Source: Roseinatronobacter sp052379845
Lineage (GTDB): Bacteria > Pseudomonadota > Alphaproteobacteria > Rhodobacterales > Rhodobacteraceae
Length of the DNA stretch: 64,000 nt
Direction: 5' to 3' (one strand)
Assembly (NCBI GenBank): GCA_052379845.1
Contig: JBQTCF010000009.1
The translations under genes and the position numbers were made by a program. Within the stretch, counting starts at the first letter, position 1. Each line of letters opens with the position of its first letter. Shown here one piece after another: positions 9,476 to 16,652 of this stretch. Below the pieces are notes generated by a model. The model was not told the DNA's origin and searched no databases. It was given only the letters and a program-made list of their open reading frames with translations.

Positions 9476-10081
9476 ATGTTTGACTCAGCTTTGTGGGGGG
9501 CTGAACAAACCCGTATTCGAACGACAGTGAACATCTGTCGGGGTTTGTTGACTGTGGCACATACCAGTGCCGCAAGACTGCTTGCTTTTGTGGCAACAGT
9601 GGCTTTTTGTACGACCTTTATTGCGGTTGGCGACGCGCAAGCGCGGGTGCGCTTTCCCAGTCCGGCGGGGCAGGATGACATCATGCGCTACCTGATTCCC
9701 GCGCAAATGGCGCCAATGCGCATCACGCTGGATCGTGGCGGCGAATTGCCGACCTATATGCGCAAGGTGGAACAGGCGCGCATGACCGGCCAGCCAATCC
9801 AGATTGCCGGACAATGCATGTCGGCATGCACGCTTTTTCTGGGAACCGACAATGTTTGCGTCACCCGGTCTGCGCGCCTTGGCTTTCATGGCCCGTCCAA
9901 CAGGGGCGTCGCTCTAAGCCCGGTGCTTTTTGAATTGTGGTCGCAATATATGGCGGACCATTACCCGGAACCGATCCGCACATGGTATCTGCAAGAAGCG
10001 CGCCACAGCATTGGGCCAATGGCGTTCGTGTCGGGGCGGGAATTGATCCGGCTTGGCATTCCTGAATGCACGACGGCGTGA
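9476..10081 (+). CDS. Exported ClpP/crotonase-fold-like hypothetical protein
   Basis: A 201-residue protein with ATG 9476 and AAGGAC six bases upstream. A hydrophobic stretch at about 33-52 ending in DAQA looks like a late signal peptide or a membrane anchor. The exported part has the pattern seen in small ClpP-like periplasmic proteins: ITLDRGGELPTYMRKVEQARMTG, then QCMSACTLFLG, then LGFHGP. Three cysteines (GQCMSACTLFL and DNVCV) could form disulfides. The serine between the first two cysteines sits where ClpP-fold proteins carry the nucleophile, but activity is not established. The gene stands alone, with an AT-rich promoter region before it and a strong terminator after it. The role is unknown. 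Confidence 0.8.
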   Translation: MFDSALWGAEQTRIRTTVNICRGLLTVAHTSAARLLAFVATVAFCTTFIAVGDAQARVRFPSPAGQDDIMRYLIPAQMAPMRITLDRGGELPTYMRKVEQARMTGQPIQIAGQCMSACTLFLGTDNVCVTRSARLGFHGPSNRGVALSPVLFELWSQYMADHYPEPIRTWYLQEARHSIGPMAFVSGRELIRLGIPECTTA

Positions 10082-10124
10082 CAAAAGGGGCAGGGGGTGA
10101 CCCTGCCTAAACCGTCACAACGCA

Positions 10125-10154
10125 AAAAGGCCATGTTTTAAAACATGGCCTTTT
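10125..10154. terminator. Bidirectional terminator, perfect 15-base palindrome
   Basis: AAAAGGCCATGTTTT is followed directly by its exact complement. Each strand ends the hairpin with TTTT, so it can terminate the exported protein gene from the left and the alanine-rich gene from the right. Confidence 0.85.
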
Positions 10155-10183
10155 GACTATTCACTTAACACGGGTGCGCGCGA

Positions 10184-10717
10184 TCAGTTCGGTGATGCGG
10201 CTGTCGGTGCTGCTGGCGCTTCAGCTGTTGGCGCTTCTGTGGTTGGTGCTGGTGCGACACCGCCAACTGCCACAGACCCCGTTGTTGTGCCGGTAGAAAC
10301 CGACGCCGCAGTTGTGGTCACTTCGGCAACAACTTCGGCGGGCAGGGACGATGCCTGAACGGTCGCGGTAACTTGCTGTGCGACGGCGGCGCGCGCTGCC
10401 GCAGGCATGGAGGTGTTTGCAACCGACAATACTTCGGCTGTCATGGCACGCACGGCTGCAACGTTACCGCTGCGCACCGCGTTCGAGGTTGCAGCGGCAA
10501 GCGCCGTCTGAACTGCCGCGACCTGCGCGGGCGGAACAGGTGCGACGCCCAATGCGGCGCGCAATGTGCGCAACGCGGCAACACAATCGCCCGAGGAGCC
10601 AGTGTTGCAAGCTGATTCTACGATTTGCGCCAGATCGGCCACCTGTGCGGATGCCGTCACGGGTGCTGAAACGGCAAATGCGGTTCCCAAGAGGACTGAA
10701 TATGTAAACTTTCGCAT
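10184..10717 (-). CDS. Secreted Ala/Val/Thr-rich hypothetical protein
   Basis: A 177-residue protein with a clear Sec signal peptide (MRKFTYSVLLGTAFAVSAPVT, cleavage after ASA near residue 24). An Ala/Val-rich helical region (about 30-130) contains two cysteines (ESACNTGSSGDCV), which may pair. The last 50 residues are a low-complexity Thr/Ala/Pro tail. ATG 10717 is preceded by AAGGAGC. It is divergent from the exopolysaccharide genes. I do not recognise a family. Composition suggests a periplasmic or cell-surface protein; the function is unknown. Confidence 0.8.
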   Translation of the reverse strand: MRKFTYSVLLGTAFAVSAPVTASAQVADLAQIVESACNTGSSGDCVAALRTLRAALGVAPVPPAQVAAVQTALAAATSNAVRSGNVAAVRAMTAEVLSVANTSMPAAARAAVAQQVTATVQASSLPAEVVAEVTTTAASVSTGTTTGSVAVGGVAPAPTTEAPTAEAPAAPTAASPN

Positions 10718-11004
10718 AACTTTGCTCCTTATAAAGCTTTGGTTAGGGAATACACCACAGAGCCCGAGTGTGCAATCGCTTTTGGCCCTGCAATTGTGGC
10801 CTACTGCGCGGTAGGGCTATAAATTGCCCGTCTCCTGCCGGATGATTAAAAAAAAGTCGAAATACGCCCAACATATCGCAATATATACACCAAGACGTGA
10901 TCATATGCTGCTCAAACAGGCGCCAGTTGCCTTGACTTGCGGATTTCTGCGCGCCAAGTGTGCGGCTCATTCTACGTTTCGGCGGTTCGGCTTAGGCTAC
11001 AAAA

Positions 11005-11745
11005 TTGCGTGAACATTCCCACGCCACGCGTTTGTCATTTAAAACAAGAAAGGGTGTGCTGTTGGTTCGAGTTTCGTTCGCAGTGTTGTTGGTGATCCTT
11101 ACGATTTGGGCCGTATATCATGCGCGCACGGAATTTGTGGCAAGTCAGGAAAGGCAAATGTCGCAGGCGGCTTTTGCCGTCAGGCTTATGAATCAAAGTG
11201 ACGAAGCGCCCGTCACACTTGCCCGCGCGGGCGCAGCGCTTAGCCAGCGCGAACAGATGACCATGTGTTTTGACAGCCAGATTTACGGGGTTTACAGCGC
11301 GCTGCCCGCCGCAACGCGCCAGTCCATGGCGGAAATTTGCCTTGAACGGGCAGAAGAGATCCTGCGTATGGCGCCCACGCGGTCGGTGGCGCATCTGGCT
11401 GCGGCTGTGTCCCGGTGGCGTCTGGGGGCAAGTGACACCGCAATTGACGCGTTGCAACGCGCGCAAGACACCGCACGCTTTGAGGGATGGCTGTCTTCGC
11501 GGCGGTTGCAGTTTGCGCTTGAAATGGCCTTCGACGACGGGGCCACACCCGAAGCGCAAGACGCCATTCTTGCCATTGCCGCGTCGGAATTCGAAACTTT
11601 GTTAAGTTCGGGGCCTTTGACGGATGATCTGGTTGAAATATACCAGTCCCAGCCGCGTGCCAGAGAATGGTTCATCCAGACTCTGGAAACCCTGCCGGCC
11701 CAACAGCAACAACGGTTCATAGTTCGGCTTCGTGCCGCTGGTTAA
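11005..11745 (+). CDS. Membrane-anchored hypothetical protein at the head of the exopolysaccharide operon
   Basis: Up to 246 residues with one N-terminal transmembrane helix (RVSFAVLLVILTIWAVYHA) and a helical periplasmic region with TPR-like character (LAAAVSRWRLGASDTAIDALQRAQD). The start is uncertain: no ATG exists upstream of the helix, leaving TTG 11005, GTG 11056 or TTG 11062; the last lies about eight bases after AAGAAAGG. It ends 29 bases before the ligase gene and is probably co-transcribed with it. A one-helix protein next to a Wzy/WaaL-like protein suggests an accessory role in polymer assembly, but this is context only. Confidence 0.75.
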   Translation: MREHSHATRLSFKTRKGVLLVRVSFAVLLVILTIWAVYHARTEFVASQERQMSQAAFAVRLMNQSDEAPVTLARAGAALSQREQMTMCFDSQIYGVYSALPAATRQSMAEICLERAEEILRMAPTRSVAHLAAAVSRWRLGASDTAIDALQRAQDTARFEGWLSSRRLQFALEMAFDDGATPEAQDAILAIAASEFETLLSSGPLTDDLVEIYQSQPRAREWFIQTLETLPAQQQQRFIVRLRAAG

Positions 11746-11774
11746 GGTAATGGTTCTGTCCGGGGAAATGCGCG

Positions 11775-13265
11775 ATGATTGATTTTGAAAAACGGCGGTC
11801 CACCGCATCCCAGCGCGTTGCCCATCGTGCGCAAGCGGCCAGGCAGGAAGACAGCCTGACCATGGAATTCGAGGAAATCGCCCTGCAGCATTCCAACGGG
11901 GACCGTGCAGTGAACGGCCCCGCAGGCCGGCGCGTCAACGACATTGCGGGTTGGGCGTTGCTTGTTTTTCTGGCGCTTGCGCCCATTCCGCTGGCATCGG
12001 CGCGGCCGGTATTCTGGTTGGCATGGTCTGTTTTGCTGTTTGTGACACTTGCGTGTTACATGGTTGCCATGCAGATTGCGGAACCCGGGCGCAAAGTAGC
12101 AGTGTTGCAGGTCTGGCCGTTGCTTGTGGCTGCCGCGCTGTTGCCAGTCGCGGGGCTTGTGCAATATTTCGTTGCCATGTCCGGGGCGCGCACTGAATTT
12201 GCGGGCCATGTCGTGCCCTTGGGCAGTATCGCGCCTGAATCAACCCTGATTGCCGTGATCCGCCTGTTGGGGGTGTTGGCGCTTTTTATTCTTGCCTATG
12301 AGGTGTCGACACGCGCGCAGCGCGTCTCCCGCATGGCGTGGGGTTTGTTTACGATTATTCTGGCGCATGGAATCTGGGCGATTATCGCCCTGATTTTTCT
12401 GGATGATTTCGTTATCTGGGGCGAAAAATTCGCCTATGAAGGGGTGGCTACGGGCACATTCGTGAACCGCAATTCCTTTGCAACCTTCATGGGGATGGGG
12501 CTTGTGGCCGGGGTCTGCCTGATCATGGAACGCGCACACCGCCCGCATGTTCGCCACCCCAGCGGCAGCACATGGCTAAGCGAAGCGAATATCGAACTGG
12601 CCGCGCTATGGGGGGCGGTCGCAATCATGGCCCTTGCGCTGGTGTTAACCCAGTCGCGGATGGGCGTTTTTGCCGGTTTTGTGGCGGCGTGGTGCGGTTA
12701 TGTTGTGATGAGCCTGAAATACCATGCAAGCATTTCGCGGGTGCTGCTGCGCGGGGCGGCGTTACCGCTGGCCGGCGGGGTGGTGTTCCTGACCAGTTTC
12801 CAGTCCGGTGTGCTTGAACGCGGTGTTCTGGTCACCACTGCGTCGGATGTGCGCACTGACTTGTATGTGCAGGTTCTTGCGATGATCCGCGAAGCGCCGC
12901 TTTGGGGGACCGGGCTGGACAGTTTCGCCTCGGCCTATGAGTTGGTGCATCGTCCGCCAGTGTCCAGCGCGCTGATTTGGGACCTGGCGCATTCCACCTA
13001 TCTGACATGGTGGCAGGAAGCAGGGCTTATCCTTGGAAGCCTGCCCATCATTATTCTATGTGCCGCTGCGGTCAGTCTTGTAAGGACAATCCGGCGGCGG
13101 CGCACGAATTATGTGGCCCCCGCCATTGGCCTTGGCGCAATCGTTCTGGTGGCGCTGCATTCTCTTGTGGATTTCAGCATGGAAATTCAGGCCAATGCGA
13201 TGGTGTTCACGGTTATTCTGGGCATGGCGCTGGGGCGTTTGCGCCGGAAAGAAGACAGGTCCTGA
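11775..13265 (+). CDS. O-antigen ligase / Wzy-type polysaccharide polymerase
   Basis: A 496-residue polytopic membrane protein: soluble N-terminal 55 residues, then about 11-12 hydrophobic helices. The Wzy_C (O-antigen ligase) family segment is visible: GTFVNRNSFATFMGMGL before a hydrophilic loop, then LTQSRMGVFAGF. A large periplasmic loop before the last helices contains GTGLDSFASAYE and DLAHSTYLTWWQEAG, with the usual histidine. The family joins or polymerises lipid-linked sugar repeats on the periplasmic face. The stop overlaps the next start (TGATG), so it is translationally coupled to the phosphatase. Ligase or polymerase cannot be decided from sequence; the neighbouring Wzc-type kinase favours exopolysaccharide polymerisation. 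Confidence 0.85.
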   Translation: MIDFEKRRSTASQRVAHRAQAARQEDSLTMEFEEIALQHSNGDRAVNGPAGRRVNDIAGWALLVFLALAPIPLASARPVFWLAWSVLLFVTLACYMVAMQIAEPGRKVAVLQVWPLLVAAALLPVAGLVQYFVAMSGARTEFAGHVVPLGSIAPESTLIAVIRLLGVLALFILAYEVSTRAQRVSRMAWGLFTIILAHGIWAIIALIFLDDFVIWGEKFAYEGVATGTFVNRNSFATFMGMGLVAGVCLIMERAHRPHVRHPSGSTWLSEANIELAALWGAVAIMALALVLTQSRMGVFAGFVAAWCGYVVMSLKYHASISRVLLRGAALPLAGGVVFLTSFQSGVLERGVLVTTASDVRTDLYVQVLAMIREAPLWGTGLDSFASAYELVHRPPVSSALIWDLAHSTYLTWWQEAGLILGSLPIIILCAAAVSLVRTIRRRRTNYVAPAIGLGAIVLVALHSLVDFSMEIQANAMVFTVILGMALGRLRRKEDRS

Positions 13266-14098
13266 TGGCGGGATTTCTGAAGGGGGTGTTCGGATCACGG
13301 CGCAGCGCCGTGAGCCGTGATATCCGCAAGGATGCAGGGGCAGGGGCGGCGCCGCGGATTTTGGCGCTACGTCAGATGCCCGCCGCTGTCTACGCGATTG
13401 GTGACGCGCATGGATGCAATGCGCTGTATCGCAAGTTGGAACAAGACATTGTAAATGACGCCGAAAGCGCCGGGATCACAGGCCCGAAGCTGATTGTTGT
13501 GCTGGGGGATTTCGTTGATCGCGGGCCAGATAGCGCGGGGTTGCTGCGCCATCTTCTGGACCCGCCCCCCCGCAATTTCCAGCGTATGGTGTTGCGCGGC
13601 AACCATGAAGACATGATGCTGGCCTTCTTGCAAGATCCCGCCCCCGCGCGCCAGTGGTTGCAATTTGGCGGCACTGAAACGCTGGTGTCCTATGGCATGC
13701 ATCCTGACCCTGAACATGGATTTGCGCGGCCTGTGCGGCATTTGAAACAAATGCTGGATGCCACGATCCCCGCCGCGCACAGGGCGTTCCTGACGAACCT
13801 GCCCTATGGCCTGTCGGTGGGGGATTATTTCCTGTGCCATGCAGGCATCGACCCGGCCCGCAGCCTTGAACAGCAGCGCCCCGAGGATTTGCTTTGGGGT
13901 GGGGGGGACAAAATCGATGCCGCCACAGGCCCATTGCCTGTGGTGGTGCATGGTCATGTCATCACTGAAGATGTCCTTTTGACCTCAAAACGCATAAACG
14001 TTGATACGGGTGCCTATCAAAGTGGCAAATTGTCTGCCGTGCGGCTGGTTGCGGGTATGCGGCCAATTGTGCTTTCCGTCACGGGCATTCCTGTTTAG
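13265..14098 (+). CDS. PPP-family serine/threonine phosphatase (calcineurin-like)
   Basis: A 277-residue cytosolic phosphatase with all PPP metal-site motifs: GDAHG at 46-50, GDFVDRG at 81-87 and GNHED at 112-116, then LCHAGID and a late VVVHGHV histidine. These match bacterial PrpA/PrpB-like phosphatases and the lambda phosphatase type, which use two metals. ATG 13265 overlaps the stop of the ligase gene by one base; a longer open frame upstream overlaps that gene and is not used. The gene lies between the polymerase and the tyrosine-kinase copolymerase, so it may dephosphorylate the kinase or another assembly protein; this is inferred from position. Confidence 0.9.
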   Translation: MAGFLKGVFGSRRSAVSRDIRKDAGAGAAPRILALRQMPAAVYAIGDAHGCNALYRKLEQDIVNDAESAGITGPKLIVVLGDFVDRGPDSAGLLRHLLDPPPRNFQRMVLRGNHEDMMLAFLQDPAPARQWLQFGGTETLVSYGMHPDPEHGFARPVRHLKQMLDATIPAAHRAFLTNLPYGLSVGDYFLCHAGIDPARSLEQQRPEDLLWGGGDKIDAATGPLPVVVHGHVITEDVLLTSKRINVDTGAYQSGKLSAVRLVAGMRPIVLSVTGIPV

Positions 14099-14135
14099 AG
14101 AGTGAGTGCAAAGAAATTCATTGAGGCCAGACGAC

Positions 14136-16274
14136 ATGAAGACGGTTCGCGAAAGCCAGTTTGAGAAGATGGAAGTTGAAGATACGATTGATTTGCGCGC
14201 GATCATTTCCATGTTGCGCCGACGTTTGAAAATTATCCTTTTATCTGTTGCCATTATTATGAGTGTGGCCTTCATCTACCTGGCGCAGACAACGCCACTT
14301 TATACGTCGCGGGCGCTGGTTTTGGTGGATACGGCACAAAAGAACCTGTTGCAGCCCGGCTCGGAAGGGGCGCAGAACGCGTCGCTGGCATCGTCAATCA
14401 TCGAAAGCGAGGTTGAGCTTCTGCGCTCCGATACGGTGCTGTTGGAATTGGTCTCGGCCAGCGGGTTGATGCAGGATGCTGAATTTGGCCCGTCGCTGTC
14501 GTTGACCGACAAAGTGCGGCAGGCCGTGGGAATGGGCGTCACAGAACGTTCTGGCGAGGCGCTTTTGAACGCCACTTTGTCCAAGCTGCGAACGGCAGTA
14601 ACAGTTCGGCGGCGCGGGCTTACGAACCTTATCGAAGTGTCCATCACATCCGCGAATCCGCAGCGCGCGGCGGATTTGGCCAACACATTGGTCGAGGTAT
14701 ATATAGACCTTCAGGTGGCCGCGAAATCCGAAGGATACCTAAGTGCGACATCGGTTCTTAGCCGTCAGATGGACACTGCCGAAGCGGCGCTTGCGCGGTC
14801 CGATCAGGCGCTGGCCGACTTCATTGATACCAATATTGACGCGCTGGAACGCGAAAGCGGGTCTGCATCGGTCGCGCGCCTGCGCCAGCGGCTGGAAGAC
14901 CTGAACACCAGTCGACTGGAAGCACAAACCCAGGTTGAGGCCAGCACGATCGCGCTGGAACGGCAGGATTGGTCCACCCTTGCCGCCCAATTGGAGGCCG
15001 AGGGGCTAAGCGCGCTGGAAACGCAGCGTCAGGCCCTTGCCAGACGACTGGGCGAGGTCGAGGATGGAAGCGCCGTAGCTGTCAACCTGCGTTTGAGTCT
15101 GGACAATCTGGAACGCCAGCTGGAACAACAGGGGCGGCTCGCTGTCGCATCGCTGCAAGAGGAAACACAAAGTTTCCAGCGCGACGCCGAAGATGTGCGC
15201 GAAAACATCCGGCGCGAATTGCTGGGCGGCGAACTTTCGGCTGAAACATTGTCGCGCATTTACGGGTTGCAACAAGAAGCGTCCATCGCCCAACGCCAGT
15301 ATAACAATCTACTGAACCGTATCCGCGAACTGGAAACTCAGGCGATGGTGCAGATTGCCGACTCGCGCATGGCATCCGCGGCCATTGCGCCGAACCGCAA
15401 ATCCTTTCCGAACACACGCCTTGTGCTGGCAGCGGCTTTCGTGGTGTCGCTGGGGCTGGGGGTTGGCCTTGCCTTCCTTAGCGAATTCTATTTCGGCGGG
15501 GTCAATTCGTCCACGCAACTGGCAAATGTAACCGGGGCGCGCGTGGGCGCCGTGGTGCCCAGAATATCGCAATCTGGCGACCAGCTGTCGGTTGCTGATA
15601 TTATTGCAGAAGCGCCCATGTCACAATTTCCCGAAGCGATGCGCCGCTTGCGGGCAAATATCGAACGATTTTCCCCTGAACCCAAACGCGGTGTTCCCGT
15701 CATCATGGTCACATCCGCGGTTCCCGCCGAAGGGAAATCCGTTCTGGCATTGTCACTGGCACGCACATTCGCGGCAGCGGGTAAGCGCACATTGCTGATC
15801 GATGCGGATATGCGCAAGCCATCGATGCACAAATTGACCGGGGTGGAATTGTCATCGGGGCTGTATGAATTCCTTGTCTCTGGTCAGGAAAATGAATCCG
15901 CCGCCGACTGCTATGATTTCGACCCGCGCAGTGATGTGGGCATCATCTTTGGCCGCGAACGGTCCGGCCAGCCAACGGATCAATTGGTTCAGTCAGAAGC
16001 ATTCCGTGCTGTCATTGAAGATGGGTGCAAGCGTTTTGACGTGGTTATCATCGACACGCCGCCGCTTATTCCGGTGGTGGACGCGCGCTATATCGCCATG
16101 CAATCAGATTGCGCGATTTTCTGTGTGCGTGCAGGTGAAACAAGCCAGTCTGATGTGCGTTTTGCGCATGAACAGCTGGTTGACTACATCAGCGAGGAGG
16201 CCGCCGTGCTGGCTGTGCTGAACTTCCATGTCGGTCAGGAAAGCGACACGCGCTATTCGGGCTATTATTACTAG
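14136..16274 (+). CDS. Wzc-type polysaccharide copolymerase with BY-kinase domain
   Basis: A 712-residue bacterial tyrosine kinase fused to a Wzz domain. The order is transmembrane helix 1 (about 31-50), long periplasmic coiled coil, helix 2 (428-449), then the kinase: Walker A SAVPAEGKS at 527-535, A' LLIDADMRKP at 553-562, Walker B VVIIDTPP at 636-643. The tail ends in tyrosines 707 and 710-712, a short version of the autophosphorylated cluster. Such proteins control exopolysaccharide chain length and export with Wza. ATG 14136 follows GAGG at 14123; an in-frame GTG at 14106 is an alternative. It closes the operon starting near 11005. Its outer-membrane partner may be the Wza/KpsD-like protein at 58.9-60.0 kb or one outside the window. 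Confidence 0.92.
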   Translation: MKTVRESQFEKMEVEDTIDLRAIISMLRRRLKIILLSVAIIMSVAFIYLAQTTPLYTSRALVLVDTAQKNLLQPGSEGAQNASLASSIIESEVELLRSDTVLLELVSASGLMQDAEFGPSLSLTDKVRQAVGMGVTERSGEALLNATLSKLRTAVTVRRRGLTNLIEVSITSANPQRAADLANTLVEVYIDLQVAAKSEGYLSATSVLSRQMDTAEAALARSDQALADFIDTNIDALERESGSASVARLRQRLEDLNTSRLEAQTQVEASTIALERQDWSTLAAQLEAEGLSALETQRQALARRLGEVEDGSAVAVNLRLSLDNLERQLEQQGRLAVASLQEETQSFQRDAEDVRENIRRELLGGELSAETLSRIYGLQQEASIAQRQYNNLLNRIRELETQAMVQIADSRMASAAIAPNRKSFPNTRLVLAAAFVVSLGLGVGLAFLSEFYFGGVNSSTQLANVTGARVGAVVPRISQSGDQLSVADIIAEAPMSQFPEAMRRLRANIERFSPEPKRGVPVIMVTSAVPAEGKSVLALSLARTFAAAGKRTLLIDADMRKPSMHKLTGVELSSGLYEFLVSGQENESAADCYDFDPRSDVGIIFGRERSGQPTDQLVQSEAFRAVIEDGCKRFDVVIIDTPPLIPVVDARYIAMQSDCAIFCVRAGETSQSDVRFAHEQLVDYISEEAAVLAVLNFHVGQESDTRYSGYYY

Positions 16275-16282
16275 AGTAGGTT

Positions 16283-16309
16283 GCTCAAAAGTGGGAACCG
16301 GTTTTGAGC
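16283..16309. repeat. Dispersed hairpin repeat, copy 1 (GGGAACCGG loop)
   Basis: Arms GCTCAAAA and TTTTGAGC enclose GTGGGAACCGG. The same design, GCnC-AAAA / loop ending in CCGG / TTTTG-nGC, recurs at 31984-32020 and 58846-58880. All three copies lie within about 10 bases of a stop codon, so they may serve as terminators or 3' stabilisers. Confidence 0.7.
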
Positions 16310-16402
16310 TTCTAGAACCCGCGAAATCAATAAGTTAGAGTATGTGGCGAGAATGCGAATGAACGCGACATACGCTAAGCGCAGTATGTGGTCTTTCAAA
16401 AG

Positions 16403-16432
16403 CAGGGGGTGCGCGTGGCGTGCCCCCTGTTT
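16403..16432 (+). terminator. Probable terminator of the exopolysaccharide operon
   Basis: CAGGGGG at 16403-16409 pairs with CCCCCTG at 16423-16429, with a 13-base GC-rich loop, followed by TTTGC. It lies 130 bases after the Wzc-type stop. The T run is short, so efficiency is uncertain. Confidence 0.5.
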
Positions 16433-16652
16433 GCATTCCTGCGTGCTGCGCAGCAGCGCCCCCTTGGTTTTCGTATGAAACCCTGCGAGCACAAAGGGTT
16501 GGATTGCGCTGCGCGACTGCCAGCAAACCCGGCCACAGGCCACCAGGGCCGCGAACGGGGGCTGGTTTGTGTGGGTCTGGTGCAGTCCATAAATTACTTG
16601 TAAAGTTTTTCTGATTAGGGTCGGGGAAAGGTGTTTAGTCTCACGGATCAAG

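Larger units (their letters stand above)
16275..16652. other. 378-base intergenic region after the Wzc-type gene
   Basis: No gene is supported here. The region starts with a GGAACCGG-loop hairpin (16283-16309) and holds a second hairpin followed by a short T run (16403-16432). Beyond that is GC-rich sequence without a convincing ORF. The last 70 bases become AT-rich (ATAAATTACTTGTAAAG) and probably carry the promoter of the first hybrid kinase. Confidence 0.6.

Noticed and set aside
12977..13264. An N-terminal extension of the PPP phosphatase frame
   Set aside because: It lies inside the O-antigen-ligase coding region in another frame. The phosphatase start at 13265 is placed by the TGATG overlap and the family length.
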